Positions 12,824-26,712 of a DNA stretch of 64,000 nucleotides are shown piece by piece (positions within the stretch are counted from its first letter, which is position 1; every line of letters starts with the position of its first letter). The DNA is from Taudactylus pleione. Taxonomy: Eukaryota; Chordata; Amphibia; Anura; Myobatrachidae. The notes under the pieces are model-generated. The model searched no databases and was not told the origin of the DNA. It saw nothing but the letters and a program-made list of their open reading frames with translations. A program made the position numbers and the translations under genes. The stretch is from contig JAUIMM010000599.1 in NCBI GenBank assembly GCA_031769625.1, positions 186,001 to 250,000 on the forward strand. Reading direction: 5' to 3'.

Positions 12824-14405
12824 TGACAGAAGTTGATTTTGGTGCTTGATTTGACACAGAACTCTCCAGAAATAAATTTACCCGTATGGAAAATTCTGTA
12901 AGCCCCGGACCTTAAAAATCAGCCAAAAATGTTTTTCTTCAAAAATCCCCAAATTCGGCTTAAAACTTTCAGTAAACCTTAAAAAAGATTTGCTACGGTG
13001 ACTGAAGTTGATTTTGGTGCTTAATTTTGCCTCAGAACTCTCCAGAAATAAATTTGACCGTATGAAAAATTCTGTAAGCCCCGGACCTTAAAAATCGCCC
13101 AAAAATTTTTTTTCTTCAAAAATCCCCAAATTCGGCTTAAAACTTTCAGTAAACCTTAAAAAAGATTTGCTACGGTGACAGAAGTTGATTTTGGTGCTTA
13201 ATTTTGACACAGAACTCTCCAGAAATAAATTTACCCGTATGAAAAATTCTGTAAGCCCCGGACCTTAAAAATCAACCAAAAATTTTTTTCTTCAATAATC
13301 CCCAAATTCGGCTTAAAACTTTCAGTAAACCTTAAAAAAGATTTGCTACGGTAACAGAAGTTGATTTTGGTGCTTAATTTTGACACAGAACTCTCCAGAA
13401 ATAAATTTACCCGTATGGAAAATTCTGTAAGCCCCGGACCTTAAAAATCAGCCAAAAATGTTTTTCTTCAATAATCCCCAAATTCGGCTTAAAACTTTCA
13501 GTAAACCTTAAAAAAGATTTGCTACGGTGACAGAAGTTGATTTTGGTGCTTAATTTTGACTCAGAACTCTCCAGAAATAAATTTACCCGTATGAAAAATT
13601 CTGTAAGCCCCGGACCTTAAAAATCGGCCAAAAAATTTTTTCTTCAAAATTCCCCAAATTCGGCTTAAAACTTTCAGTAAACCTTAAAAAACATTTGCTA
13701 CGGTGACAGAAGTTGATTTTGGTGCTTAATTTTGACACAGAACTCTCCAGAAATAAATTTACCCATATGAAAAATTCTGTAAGCCCCGGACCTTAAAAAT
13801 AGGCCAAAAATTTTTACTTCAAAAATCCCCAAATTCAGCTTAAAACTTTCAGTAAACCTTAAAAAGATTTGCTACGGTGACAGAAGTTGATTTTGGTGCT
13901 TAATTTTGACTCAGAACTCTCCAGAAAGATATTTACCCGTATGAAAAATTCTGTAAGCCCCGGACCTTAAAAATCAGCCAAAAATTTTTTTCTTCAAAAA
14001 TCCCCAAATTCGGCTTAAAACTTTCCGTAAACCTTAACAAAGATTTGCTACGGTGACAGAAGTTGATTTTGGTGCTTAATTTTGACACAGAACTCTCCAG
14101 AAATAAATTTACCCGTATGGAAAATTCTGTAAGCCCCGGACCTTAAAAATCAGCCAAAAATTTCTTTCTTCAATAATCCCCAAATTCGGCTTAAAACTTT
14201 CAGTAAACCTTAAAAAAGATTTGCTACGGTGACTGAAGTTGATTTTGGTGCTTAATTTTGCCTCGGAACTCTCCAGAAATAAATATGACCGTATGAACAA
14301 TTCTGTAAGCCCCGGACCTTAAAAATCGGGCAAAAAATTTTTTCTTCAAAAATCCCCAAATTCGGCTTAAAACTTTCAGTAAACCTTAAAAAACATTTGC
14401 TGCGG
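12824..14405. repeat. 9-mer HOR, copy 1 (1582 bp)
   Basis: Order A G H I J' L M O' P. G here is 177 bp (CGCCCAAAAATT with an extra T), L is 174 bp and A is 175 bp. The final P ends in CTGCGG, typical of F, instead of P's usual CTACGG. It is therefore a P/F recombinant at its 3' edge, which marks the crossover that created the tandem 9-mer. Confidence 0.9.
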
Positions 14406-15987
14406 TGACAGAAGTTGATTTTGGTGCTTGATTTGACACAGAACTCTCCAGAAATAAATTTACCCGTATGGAAAATTCTGTAAGCCCCGGACCTTAAAAA
14501 TCAGCCAAAAATGTTTTTCTTCAAAAATCCCCAAATTCGGCTTAAAACTTTCAGTAAACCTTAAAAAAGATTTGCTACGGTGACTGAAGTTGATTTTGGT
14601 GCTTAATTTTGCCTCAGAACTCTCCAGAAATAAATTTGACCGTATGAAAAATTCTGTAAGCCCCGGACCTTAAAAATCGCCCAAAAATTTTTTTTCTTCA
14701 AAAATCCCCAAATTCGGCTTAAAACTTTCAGTAAACCTTAAAAAAGATTTGCTACGGTGACAGAAGTTGATTTTGGTGCTTAATTTTGACACAGAACTCT
14801 CCAGAAATAAATTTACCCGTATGAAAAATTCTGTAAGCCCCGGACCTTAAAAATCAACCAAAAATTTTTTTCTTCAATAATCCCCAAATTCGGCTTAAAA
14901 CTTTCAGTAAACCTTAAAAAAGATTTGCTACGGTAACAGAAGTTGATTTTGGTGCTTAATTTTGACACAGAACTCTCCAGAAATAAATTTACCCGTATGG
15001 AAAATTCTGTAAGCCCCGGACCTTAAAAATCAGCCAAAAATGTTTTTCTTCAATAATCCCCAAATTCGGCTTAAAACTTTCAGTAAACCTTAAAAAAGAT
15101 TTGCTACGGTGACAGAAGTTGATTTTGGTGCTTAATTTTGACTCAGAACTCTCCAGAAATAAATTTACCCGTATGAAAAATTCTGTAAGCCCCGGACCTT
15201 AAAAATCGGCCAAAAAATTTTTTCTTCAAAATTCCCCAAATTCGGCTTAAAACTTTCAGTAAACCTTAAAAAACATTTGCTACGGTGACAGAAGTTGATT
15301 TTGGTGCTTAATTTTGACACAGAACTCTCCAGAAATAAATTTACCCATATGAAAAATTCTGTAAGCCCCGGACCTTAAAAATAGGCCAAAAATTTTTACT
15401 TCAAAAATCCCCAAATTCAGCTTAAAACTTTCAGTAAACCTTAAAAAGATTTGCTACGGTGACAGAAGTTGATTTTGGTGCTTAATTTTGACTCAGAACT
15501 CTCCAGAAAGATATTTACCCGTATGAAAAATTCTGTAAGCCCCGGACCTTAAAAATCAGCCAAAAATTTTTTTCTTCAAAAATCCCCAAATTCGGCTTAA
15601 AACTTTCCGTAAACCTTAACAAAGATTTGCTACGGTGACAGAAGTTGATTTTGGTGCTTAATTTTGACACAGAACTCTCCAGAAATAAATTTACCCGTAT
15701 GGAAAATTCTGTAAGCCCCGGACCTTAAAAATCAGCCAAAAATTTCTTTCTTCAATAATCCCCAAATTCGGCTTAAAACTTTCAGTAAACCTTAAAAAAG
15801 ATTTGCTACGGTGACTGAAGTTGATTTTGGTGCTTAATTTTGCCTCGGAACTCTCCAGAAATAAATATGACCGTATGAACAATTCTGTAAGCCCCGGACC
15901 TTAAAAATCGGGCAAAAAATTTTTTCTTCAAAAATCCCCAAATTCGGCTTAAAACTTTCAGTAAACCTTAAAAAACATTTGCTACGG
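14406..15987. repeat. 9-mer HOR, copy 2 (1582 bp)
   Basis: Same nine monomers and length as copy 1, with the P monomer now ending in the ordinary CTACGG and leading on into Q. The two copies look virtually identical by eye, so the duplication is recent. Confidence 0.9.
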
Positions 15988-18900
15988 TGACAGAAGTTGA
16001 TTTTGGTGCTTAATTTTGACACAGAACTCTCCAGAAATAAATTTATCCGTATGGAAAATTCTGTAAGCCCCGGACCTTAAAAATCAGCCAAAAATGTTTT
16101 TCTTCAAAAATCCCCAAATTCGGCTTAAAACTTTCAATAAACATTAAAAAAACATTTGCTGTGGTGACAGAAGTTGATTTTGGTGCTTAATTTTGACACA
16201 GAACTCTCCAGAATTACATTTACCCATATGCAAAATTCTGTAAGCCCCGGACGTTAAAAATCGGCCAAAAATTTTTTTCTTCAAAAATCCCCAAATTCGG
16301 CTTAAAACTTTCAGTAAAGCTTAAAAAACATTTGCTACGGTGACAGAAGTTGATTTTGGTGCTTAATTTTGACACAGAACTCTCCAGAAATAAATTTACC
16401 CATATGAAAAATTCTGTAAGCCCCGGACCTTAAAAATAGGCCAAAAATTTTTTTCTTCAAAAATCCCCAAATTCGGCTTAAAACTTTCAGTAAAGCTTAA
16501 AAAACATTTGCTACGGTGACAGAAGTTGATTTTGGTGCTTAATTTTGACACAGAACTCTCCAGAAATAAATTTACCCATATGAAAAATTCTGTAAGCCCC
16601 GGACCTTAAAAATAGGCCAAAAATTTTTTTCTTCAAAAATCCCCAAATTCGGCTTAAAACTTTCAGTAAACCTTAAAAAGATTTGCTACGGTGACAGAAG
16701 TTGATTTTGGTGCTTAATTTTGACTCAGAACTCTCCAGAAAGATATTTACCATTATGAAAAATTCTGTAAGCCCCGGACCTTAAAAATCGACCCAAAATT
16801 TTTTTCTTCAAAAATCCCCAAATTCGGCTTAAAACTTTCCGTAAACCTTAACAAAGATTTGCTACGGTGACAGAAGTTGATTTTGGTGCTTAATTTTGAC
16901 ACAGATCTCTCCAGAAATAAATTTATCCGTATGGAAAATTCTGTAAGCCCCGGACCTTAAAAATCGGCCAAAAATTTTTTTCTTCAAAAATCCCCAAATT
17001 CGGCTTAAAACTTTCAGTAAACCTTAAAAAACATTTGCTGCGGTGACAGAAGTTGATTTTGGTGCTTGATTTGACACAGAACTCTCCAGAAATAAATTTA
17101 CCCGTATGGAAAATTCTGTAAGCCCCGGACCTTAAAAATCAGCCAAAAATGTTTTTCTTCAAAAATCCCCAAATTCGTCTTAAAACTTTCAGTAAACCTT
17201 AAAAAAGATTTGCTACGGTGACTGAAGTTGATTTTGGTGCTTAATTTTGACACAGAACTCTCCAGAAATAAATTTATCCGTATGGAAAATTCTGTAAGCC
17301 CTGGACCTTAAAAATCGGCCAAAAATTTTTTTCTTCAAAAATCCCCAAATTCGGCTTAAAACTTTCAGTACACATTAAAAAACATTTGCTGCGGTGACAG
17401 AAGTTGATTTTGGTGCTTAATTTTGACACAGAACTCTCCAGAAATAATTTACCCGTATGAAAAATTCTGTAAGCCCCGGACCTTAAAAATCGGCCAAAAA
17501 TGTTTTTCTTCAAAAATCCCCAAATTCGGCTTAAAACTTTCAGTAAAGCTTAAAAAACATTTGCTACGGTGACAGAAGTTGATATTGGTGCTTAATTTTG
17601 ACACAGAACTCTCCAGAAATAAATTTACCCATATGAAAAATTCTGTAAGCCCCGGACCTTAAAAATAGGCCAAAAATTTTTTTCTTCAAAAATCCCCAAA
17701 TTCAGCTTAAAACTTTCAGTAAACCTTAAAAAGATTTGCTACGGTGACAGAAGTTGATTTTGGTGCTTGATTTGACACAGAACTCTCCAGAAATAAATTT
17801 ACCCGTATGGAAAATTCTGTAAGCCACGGACCTTAAAAATCAGCCAAAAATGTTTTTCTTCAAAAATCCCCAAATTCGGCTTAAAACTTTCAGTAAACCT
17901 TAAAAAAGATTTGCTACGGTGACTGAAGTTGATTTTGGTGCTTAATTTTGCCTCAGAACTCTCCAGAAATAAATTTGACCGTATGAAAAATTCTGTAAGC
18001 CCCGGACCTTAAAAATCGTCCAAAAATTTTTTTCTTCAAAAATCCCCAAATTCGGCTTAAAACTTTCAGTAAACCTTAAAAAACATTTGCTACGGTGACA
18101 GAAGTTGATTTTGGTGCTTAATTTTGACACAGAACTCTCCAGAAATAAATTTATCCGTATGGAAAATTCTGTAAGCCCCGGACCTTAAAAATCGGCCAAA
18201 AATTTTTTTCTTCAAAAATCCCCAAATTCGGCTTAAAACTTTCAGTACACATTAAAAAACATTTGCTGCGGTGACAGAAGTTGATTTTGGTGCTTAATTT
18301 TGACACAGAACTCTCCAGACATAAATTTACCCGTATGGAAATTTCTGTAAGCTCCGGACCTTAAAAATCAGCCAAAAAATTTTTTCTTCAAAAATCCCCA
18401 AATTCGGCTTAAAACTTTCAATAAACATTAAAAAACATTTGCTGTGGTGACAGAAGTTGATTTTGGTGCTTAATTTTGACACAGAACTCTCCAGAAATAA
18501 ATTTACCCATATGGAAAATTCTGTAAGCCCCGGACCTTAAAAATCAGCCAAAAATGTTTTTCTTCAAAAATCCCCAAATTCGGCTAAAAACTTTCAATAA
18601 ACATTAAAAAAACATTTGCTGTGGTGACAGAAGTTGATTTTGGTGCTTAATTTTGACTCAGAACTCTCCAGAAAGATATTTACCATTATGAAAAATTCTG
18701 TAAGCCCCGGACCTTAAAAATCGACCCAAAATTTTTTTCTTCAAAAATCCCCAAATTCGGCTTAAAACTTTCCGTAAACCTTTACAAAGATTTGCTACGG
18801 TGACAGAAGTTGATTTTGGTGCTTAATTTTGACACAGATCTCTCCAGAAATAAATTTATCCGTATGGAAAATTCTGTAAGCCCCGGACCTTAAAAATCGG

Positions 18901-19151
18901 CCAAAAATTTTTTTCTTCAAAAATCCCCAAATTCGGCTTAAAACTTTCAGTAAACCTTAAAAAACATTTGCTGCGGTGACAGAAGTTGATTTTGGTGCTT
19001 GATTTGACACAGAACTCTCCAGAAATAAATTTACCCGTATGGAAAATTCTGTAAGCCCCGGACCTTAAAAATCAGCCAAAAATGTTTTTCTTCAAAAATC
19101 CCCAAATTCGGCTTAAAACTTTCAGTAAACCTTAAAAAAGATTTGCTACGG
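15988..19151. repeat. 18-monomer mixed segment (Q R K' K E F' A B' C D A G B T V E F' A)
   Basis: Monomers of the 14-mer family are interleaved with the second set. Private marks: B' has CCCTGGACC, the following A (17745) has GCCACGG, T (18272) has CCAGACATAAATTT and AGCTCCGG, and the second E (18625) has CCTTTACAAAG. The stretch 15286-18271 reappears at 23727-26712 with a constant offset of 8441 bp and shares these private marks, and T-V-E-F'-A reappears at an offset of 8617 bp. Confidence 0.85.
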
Positions 19152-19327
19152 TGACTGAAGTTGATTTTGGTGCTTAATTTTGACACAGAACTCTCCAGAA
19201 AGATATTTACCCGTATGAAAAATTCTGTAAGCCCCGGACCTTAAAAATCAGCCAAAAATTTTTTTCTTCAAAAATCCCCAAATTCGGCTTAAAACTTTCC
19301 GTAAACCTTAACAAAGATTTGCTACGG
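19152..19327. repeat. B/M hybrid monomer (recombination junction)
   Basis: It opens TGACTGAAG with TTTTGACACAG, as in B, then switches to M's GATATTTACCCG, ATCAGCC and TTCCGTAAACCTTAACAAAG. It is followed by a complete M, and marks the left end of the 8264-bp-offset duplicate. Confidence 0.85.
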
Positions 19328-21791
19328 TGACAGAAGTTGATTTTGGTGCTTAATTTTGACTCAGAACTCTCCAGAAAGATATTTACCCGTATGAAAAATT
19401 CTGTAAGCCCCGGACCTTAAAAATCAGCCAAAAATTTTTTTCTTCAAAAATCCCCAAATTCGGCTTAAAACTTTCCGTAAACCTTAACAAAGATTTGCTA
19501 CGGTGACAGAAGTTGATTTTGGTGCTTAATTTTGACACAGAACTCTCCAGAAATAAATTTATCCGTATGGAAAATTCTGTAAGCCCTGGACCTTAAAAAT
19601 CAGCAAAATTTTTTTTTCTTCAAAAATCCCCAAATTCGGCTAAAAACTTTCTATAAACATTAAAAAACATTTGCTGTGGTGACAGAAGTTGATTTTGGTG
19701 CTTAATTTTGACACAGAACTCTCCAGAAATAAATTTACCCGTATGAAAAATTCTGTAAGCCCCGGACCTTTTAAATCGGCCAAAAATTTCTTTCTTCAAT
19801 AATCCCCAAATTCGGCTTAAAACTTTCAGTAAACCTTAAAAAAGATTTGCTACGGTGACTGAAGTTGATTTTGGTGCTTAATTTTGCCTCGGAACTCTCC
19901 AGAAATAAATATGACCGTATGAACAATTCTGTAAGCCCCGGACCTTAAAAATCGGGCAAAAAATTTTTTCTTCAAAAATCCCCAAATTCGGCTTAAAACT
20001 TTCAGTAAACCTTAAAAAACATTTGCTACGGTGACAGAAGTTGATTTTGGTGCTTAATTTTGACACAGAACTCTCCAGAAATAAATTTATCCGTATGGAA
20101 AATTCTGTAAGCCCCGGACCTTAAAAATCAGCCAAAAATGTTTTTCTTCAAAAATCCCCAAATTCGGCTTAAAACTTTCAATAAACATTAAAAAAACATT
20201 TGCTGTGGTGACAGAAGTTGATTTTGGTGCTTAATTTTGACACAGAACTCTCCAGAATTACATTTACCCATATGCAAAATTCTGTAAGCCCCGGACGTTA
20301 AAAATCGGCCAAAAATTTTTTTCTTCAAAAATCCCCAAATTCGGCTTAAAACTTTCAGTAAAGCTTAAAAAACATTTGCTACGGTGACAGAAGTTGATTT
20401 TGGTGCTTAATTTTGACACAGAACTCTCCAGAAATAAATTTACCCATATGAAAAATTCTGTAAGCCCCGGACCTTAAAAATCGGCCAAAAATTTTTTTCT
20501 TCAAAAATCCCCAAATTCGGCTTAAAACTTTCAGTAAAGCTTAAAAAACATTTGCTACGGTGACAGAAGTTGATATTGGTGCTTAATTTTGACACAGAAC
20601 TCTCCAGAAATAAATTTACCCATATGAAAAATTCTGTAAGCCCCGGACCTTAAAAATAGGCCAAAAATTTTTTTCTTCAAAAATCCCCAAATTCAGCTTA
20701 AAACTTTCAGTAAACCTTAAAAAGATTTGCTACGGTGACAGAAGTTGATTTTGGTGCTTAATTTTGACTCAGAACTCTCCAGAAAGATATTTACCATTAT
20801 GAAAAATTCTGTAAGCCCCGGACCTTAAAAATCGACCCAAAATTTTTTTCTTCAAAAATCCCCAAATTCGGCTTAAAACTTTCCGTAAACCTTAACAAAG
20901 ATTTGCTACGGTGACAGAAGTTGATTTTGGTGCTTAATTTTGACACAGATCTCTCCAGAAATAAATTTATCCGTATGGAAAATTCTGTATGCCCCGGACC
21001 TTAAAAATCGGCCAAAAATTTTTTTCTTCAATAATACCCAAATTCGGCTTAAAACTTTCAGTAAACCTTAAAAAACATTTGCTGCGGTGACAGAAGTTGA
21101 TTTTGGTGCTTGATTTGACACAGAACTCTCCAGAAATAAATTTACCCGTATGGAAAATTCTGTAAGCCCCGGACCTTAAAAATCAGCCAAAAATGTTTTT
21201 CTTCAAAAATCCCCAAATTCGGCTTAAAACTTTCAGTAAACCTTAAAAAAGATTTGCTACGGTGACTGAAGTTGATTTTGGTGCTTAATTTTGCCTCAGA
21301 ACTCTCCAGAAATAAATTTGACCGTATGAAAAATTCTGTAAGCCCCGGACCTTAAAAATCGCCCAAAAATTTTTTTTCTTCAAAAATCCCCAAATTCGGC
21401 TTAAAACTTTCAGTAAACCTTAAAAAAGATTTGCTACGGTGACAGAAGTTGATTTTGGTGCTTAATTTTGACACAGAACTCTCCAGAAATAAATTTACCC
21501 GTATGAAAAATTCTGTAAGCCCCGGACCTTAAAAATCAACCAAAAATTTTTTTCTTCAATAATCCCCAAATTCGGCTTAAAACTTTCAGTAAACCTTAAA
21601 AAAGATTTGCTACGGTAACAGAAGTTGATTTTGGTGCTTAATTTTGACACAGAACTCTCCAGAAATAAATTTACCCGTATGGAAAATTCTGTAAGCCCCG
21701 GACCTTAAAAATCAGCCAAAAATGTTTTTCTTCAATAATCCCCAAATTCGGCTTAAAACTTTCAGTAAACCTTAAAAAAGATTTGCTACGG

Positions 21792-21967
21792 TGACAGAAG
21801 TTGATTTTGGTGCTTAATTTTGACTCAGAACTCTCCAGAAATAAATTTACCCGTATGAAAAATTCTGTAAGCCCCGGACCTTAAAAATCAGCCAAAAATT
21901 TTTTTCTTCAAAAATCCCCAAATTCGGCTTAAAACTTTCCGTAAACCTTAACAAAGATTTGCTACGG
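21792..21967. repeat. J/M hybrid monomer (recombination junction)
   Basis: The first half is J' (TGACTCAG, AAATAAATTTACCCG) and the second half M (ATCAGCC, TTCCGTAAACCTTAACAAAG). Relative to the 9-mer it deletes the rest of J', all of L and the first part of M, and leads directly to O'. It marks the right end of the 8264-bp-offset duplicate. Confidence 0.85.
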
Positions 21968-24076
21968 TGACAGAAGTTGATTTTGGTGCTTAATTTTGAC
22001 ACAGAACTCTCCAGAAATAAATTTACCCGTATGGAAAATTCTGTAAGCCCCGGACCTTAAAAATCAGCCAAAAATTTCTTTCTTCAATAATCCCCAAATT
22101 CGGCTTAAAACTTTCAGTAAACCTTAAAAAAGATTTGCTACGGTGACTGAAGTTGATTTTGGTGCTTAATTTTGCCTCGGAACTCTCCAGAAATAAATAT
22201 GACCGTATGAACAATTCTGTAAGCCCCGGACCTTAAAAATCGGGCAAAAAATTTTTTCTTCAAAAATCCCCAAATTCGGCTTAAAACTTTCAGTAAACCT
22301 TAAAAAACATTTGCTACGGTGACAGAAGTTGATTTTGGTGCTTAATTTTGACACAGAACTCTCCAGAAATAAATTTATCCGTATGGAAAATTCTGTAAGC
22401 CCCGGACCTTAAAAATCAGCCAAAAATGTTTTTCTTCAAAAATCCCCAAATTCGGCTTAAAACTTTCAATAAACATTAAAAAAACATTTGCTGTGGTGAC
22501 AGAAGTTGATTTTGGTGCTTAATTTTGACACAGAACTCTCCAGAATTACATTTACCCATATGCAAAATTCTGTAAGCCCCGGACGTTAAAAATCGGCCAA
22601 AAATTTTTTTCTTCAAAAATCCCCAAATTCGGCTTAAAACTTTCAGTAAAGCTTAAAAAACATTTGCTACGGTGACAGAAGTTGATTTTGGTGCTTAATT
22701 TTGACACAGAACTCTCCAGAAATAAATTTACCCATATGAAAAATTCTGTAAGCCCCGGACCTTAAAAATAGGCCAAAAATTTTTTTCTTCAAAAATCCCC
22801 AAATTCGGCTTAAAACTTTCAGTAAAGCTTAAAAAACATTTGCTACGGTGACAGAAGTTGATTTTGGTGCTTAATTTTGACACAGAACTCTCCAGAAATA
22901 AATTTACCCATATGAAAAATTCTGTAAGCCCCGGACCTTAAAAATAGGCCAAAAATTTTTTTCTTCAAAAATCCCCAAATTCAGCTTAAAACTTTCAGTA
23001 AACCTTAAAAAGATTTGCTACGGTGACAGAAGTTGATTTTGGTGCTTAATTTTGACTCAGAACTCTCCAGAAAGATATTTACCATTATGAAAAATTCTGT
23101 AAGCCCCGGACCTTAAAAATCGACCCAAAATTTTTTTCTTCAAAAATCCCCAAATTCGGCTTAAAACTTTCCGTAAACCTTAACAAAGATTTGCTACGGT
23201 GACAGAAGTTGATTTTGGTGCTTAATTTTGACACAGATCTCTCCAGAAATAAATTTATCCGTATGGAAAATTCTGTATGCCCCGGACCTTAAAAATCGGC
23301 CAAAAATTTTTTTCTTCAATAATACCCAAATTCGGCTTAAAACTTTCAGTAAACCTTAAAAAACATTTGCTGCGGTGACAGAAGTTGATTTTGGTGCTTG
23401 ATTTGACACAGAACTCTCCAGAAATAAATTTACCCGTATGGAAAATTCTGTAAGCCCCGGACCTTAAAAATCAGCCAAAAATGTTTTTCTTCAAAAATCC
23501 CCAAATTCGGCTTAAAACTTTCAGTAAACCTTAAAAAAGATTTGCTACGGTGACTGAAGTTGATTTTGGTGCTTAATTTTGCCTCAGAACTCTCCAGAAA
23601 TAAATTTGACCGTATGAAAAATTCTGTAAGCCCCGGACCTTAAAAATCGTCCAAAAATTTTTTTCTTCAAAAATCCCCAAATTCGGCTTAAAACTTTCAG
23701 TAAACCTTAAAAAACATTTGCTACGGTGACAGAAGTTGATTTTGGTGCTTAATTTTGACACAGAACTCTCCAGAAATAAATTTACCCATATGAAAAATTC
23801 TGTAAGCCCCGGACCTTAAAAATAGGCCAAAAATTTTTACTTCAAAAATCCCCAAATTCAGCTTAAAACTTTCAGTAAACCTTAAAAAGATTTGCTACGG
23901 TGACAGAAGTTGATTTTGGTGCTTAATTTTGACTCAGAACTCTCCAGAAAGATATTTACCCGTATGAAAAATTCTGTAAGCCCCGGACCTTAAAAATCAG
24001 CCAAAAATTTTTTTCTTCAAAAATCCCCAAATTCGGCTTAAAACTTTCCGTAAACCTTAACAAAGATTTGCTACGG
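21968..24076. repeat. 12-mer unit O' P Q R K' K E F A G L M (2109 bp)
   Basis: The next 2.1 kb restarts with O' P Q R K' K E at an offset of 2109 bp, then continues as F' A B' C D instead of F A G L M. This is one full 12-mer followed by a partial copy. G at 23551 is followed directly by L, skipping H, I and J', which is another internal deletion relative to the 9-mer. Confidence 0.85.
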
Positions 24077-26712
24077 TGACAGAAGTTGATTTTGGTGCTT
24101 AATTTTGACACAGAACTCTCCAGAAATAAATTTACCCGTATGGAAAATTCTGTAAGCCCCGGACCTTAAAAATCAGCCAAAAATTTCTTTCTTCAATAAT
24201 CCCCAAATTCGGCTTAAAACTTTCAGTAAACCTTAAAAAAGATTTGCTACGGTGACTGAAGTTGATTTTGGTGCTTAATTTTGCCTCGGAACTCTCCAGA
24301 AATAAATATGACCGTATGAACAATTCTGTAAGCCCCGGACCTTAAAAATCGGGCAAAAAATTTTTTCTTCAAAAATCCCCAAATTCGGCTTAAAACTTTC
24401 AGTAAACCTTAAAAAACATTTGCTACGGTGACAGAAGTTGATTTTGGTGCTTAATTTTGACACAGAACTCTCCAGAAATAAATTTATCCGTATGGAAAAT
24501 TCTGTAAGCCCCGGACCTTAAAAATCAGCCAAAAATGTTTTTCTTCAAAAATCCCCAAATTCGGCTTAAAACTTTCAATAAACATTAAAAAAACATTTGC
24601 TGTGGTGACAGAAGTTGATTTTGGTGCTTAATTTTGACACAGAACTCTCCAGAATTACATTTACCCATATGCAAAATTCTGTAAGCCCCGGACGTTAAAA
24701 ATCGGCCAAAAATTTTTTTCTTCAAAAATCCCCAAATTCGGCTTAAAACTTTCAGTAAAGCTTAAAAAACATTTGCTACGGTGACAGAAGTTGATTTTGG
24801 TGCTTAATTTTGACACAGAACTCTCCAGAAATAAATTTACCCATATGAAAAATTCTGTAAGCCCCGGACCTTAAAAATAGGCCAAAAATTTTTTTCTTCA
24901 AAAATCCCCAAATTCGGCTTAAAACTTTCAGTAAAGCTTAAAAAACATTTGCTACGGTGACAGAAGTTGATTTTGGTGCTTAATTTTGACACAGAACTCT
25001 CCAGAAATAAATTTACCCATATGAAAAATTCTGTAAGCCCCGGACCTTAAAAATAGGCCAAAAATTTTTTTCTTCAAAAATCCCCAAATTCAGCTTAAAA
25101 CTTTCAGTAAACCTTAAAAAGATTTGCTACGGTGACAGAAGTTGATTTTGGTGCTTAATTTTGACTCAGAACTCTCCAGAAAGATATTTACCATTATGAA
25201 AAATTCTGTAAGCCCCGGACCTTAAAAATCGACCCAAAATTTTTTTCTTCAAAAATCCCCAAATTCGGCTTAAAACTTTCCGTAAACCTTAACAAAGATT
25301 TGCTACGGTGACAGAAGTTGATTTTGGTGCTTAATTTTGACACAGATCTCTCCAGAAATAAATTTATCCGTATGGAAAATTCTGTAAGCCCCGGACCTTA
25401 AAAATCGGCCAAAAATTTTTTTCTTCAAAAATCCCCAAATTCGGCTTAAAACTTTCAGTAAACCTTAAAAAACATTTGCTGCGGTGACAGAAGTTGATTT
25501 TGGTGCTTGATTTGACACAGAACTCTCCAGAAATAAATTTACCCGTATGGAAAATTCTGTAAGCCCCGGACCTTAAAAATCAGCCAAAAATGTTTTTCTT
25601 CAAAAATCCCCAAATTCGTCTTAAAACTTTCAGTAAACCTTAAAAAAGATTTGCTACGGTGACTGAAGTTGATTTTGGTGCTTAATTTTGACACAGAACT
25701 CTCCAGAAATAAATTTATCCGTATGGAAAATTCTGTAAGCCCTGGACCTTAAAAATCGGCCAAAAATTTTTTTCTTCAAAAATCCCCAAATTCGGCTTAA
25801 AACTTTCAGTACACATTAAAAAACATTTGCTGCGGTGACAGAAGTTGATTTTGGTGCTTAATTTTGACACAGAACTCTCCAGAAATAATTTACCCGTATG
25901 AAAAATTCTGTAAGCCCCGGACCTTAAAAATCGGCCAAAAATGTTTTTCTTCAAAAATCCCCAAATTCGGCTTAAAACTTTCAGTAAAGCTTAAAAAACA
26001 TTTGCTACGGTGACAGAAGTTGATATTGGTGCTTAATTTTGACACAGAACTCTCCAGAAATAAATTTACCCATATGAAAAATTCTGTAAGCCCCGGACCT
26101 TAAAAATAGGCCAAAAATTTTTTTCTTCAAAAATCCCCAAATTCAGCTTAAAACTTTCAGTAAACCTTAAAAAGATTTGCTACGGTGACAGAAGTTGATT
26201 TTGGTGCTTGATTTGATACAGAACTCTCCAGAAATAAATTTACCCGTATGGAAAATTCTGTAAGCCACGGACCTTAAAAATCAGCCAAAAATGTTTTTCT
26301 TCAAAAATCCCCAAATTCGGCTTAAAACTTTCAGTAAACCTTAAAAAAGATTTGCTACGGTGACTGAAGTTGATTTTGGTGCTTAATTTTGCCTCAGAAC
26401 TCTCCAGAAATAAATTTGACCGTATGAAAAATTCTGTAAGCCCCGGACCTTAAAAATCGTCCAAAAATTTTTTTCTTCAAAAATCCCCAAATTCGGCTTA
26501 AAACTTTCAGTAAACCTTAAAAAACATTTGCTACGGTGACAGAAGTTGATTTTGGTGCTTAATTTTGACACAGAACTCTCCAGAAATAAATTTATCCGTA
26601 TGGAAAATTCTGTAAGCCCCGGACCTTAAAAATCGGCCAAAAATTTTTTTCTTCAAAAATCCCCAAATTCGGCTTAAAACTTTCAGTACACATTAAAAAA
26701 CATTTGCTGCGG
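24077..26712. repeat. 15-monomer segment O' P Q R K' K E F' A B' C D A G B
   Basis: This is the 8441-bp-offset copy of 15636-18271. It repeats the private marks of the source, with CCCTGGACC in B' (25660) and GCCACGG in A (26186), plus one private change, GATTTGATAC, in the latter A. Such shared singletons are the best evidence that the two intervals are duplicates and not merely the same monomer order. Confidence 0.86.

Larger units (their letters stand above)
19152..21967. repeat. 16-monomer segment, copy of the 11.1-13.5 kb region
   Basis: Order B/M, M N O P Q R S D E F A G H I, J/M. Its core 19328-21791 matches 11064-13527 monomer by monomer at a constant 8264-bp offset, including the unusual N (CCCTGGACC), R (GGACGTT) and 177-bp G. 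It is flanked on both sides by hybrid monomers (19152-19327 and 21792-21967), which mark the exchange points. Confidence 0.87.
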
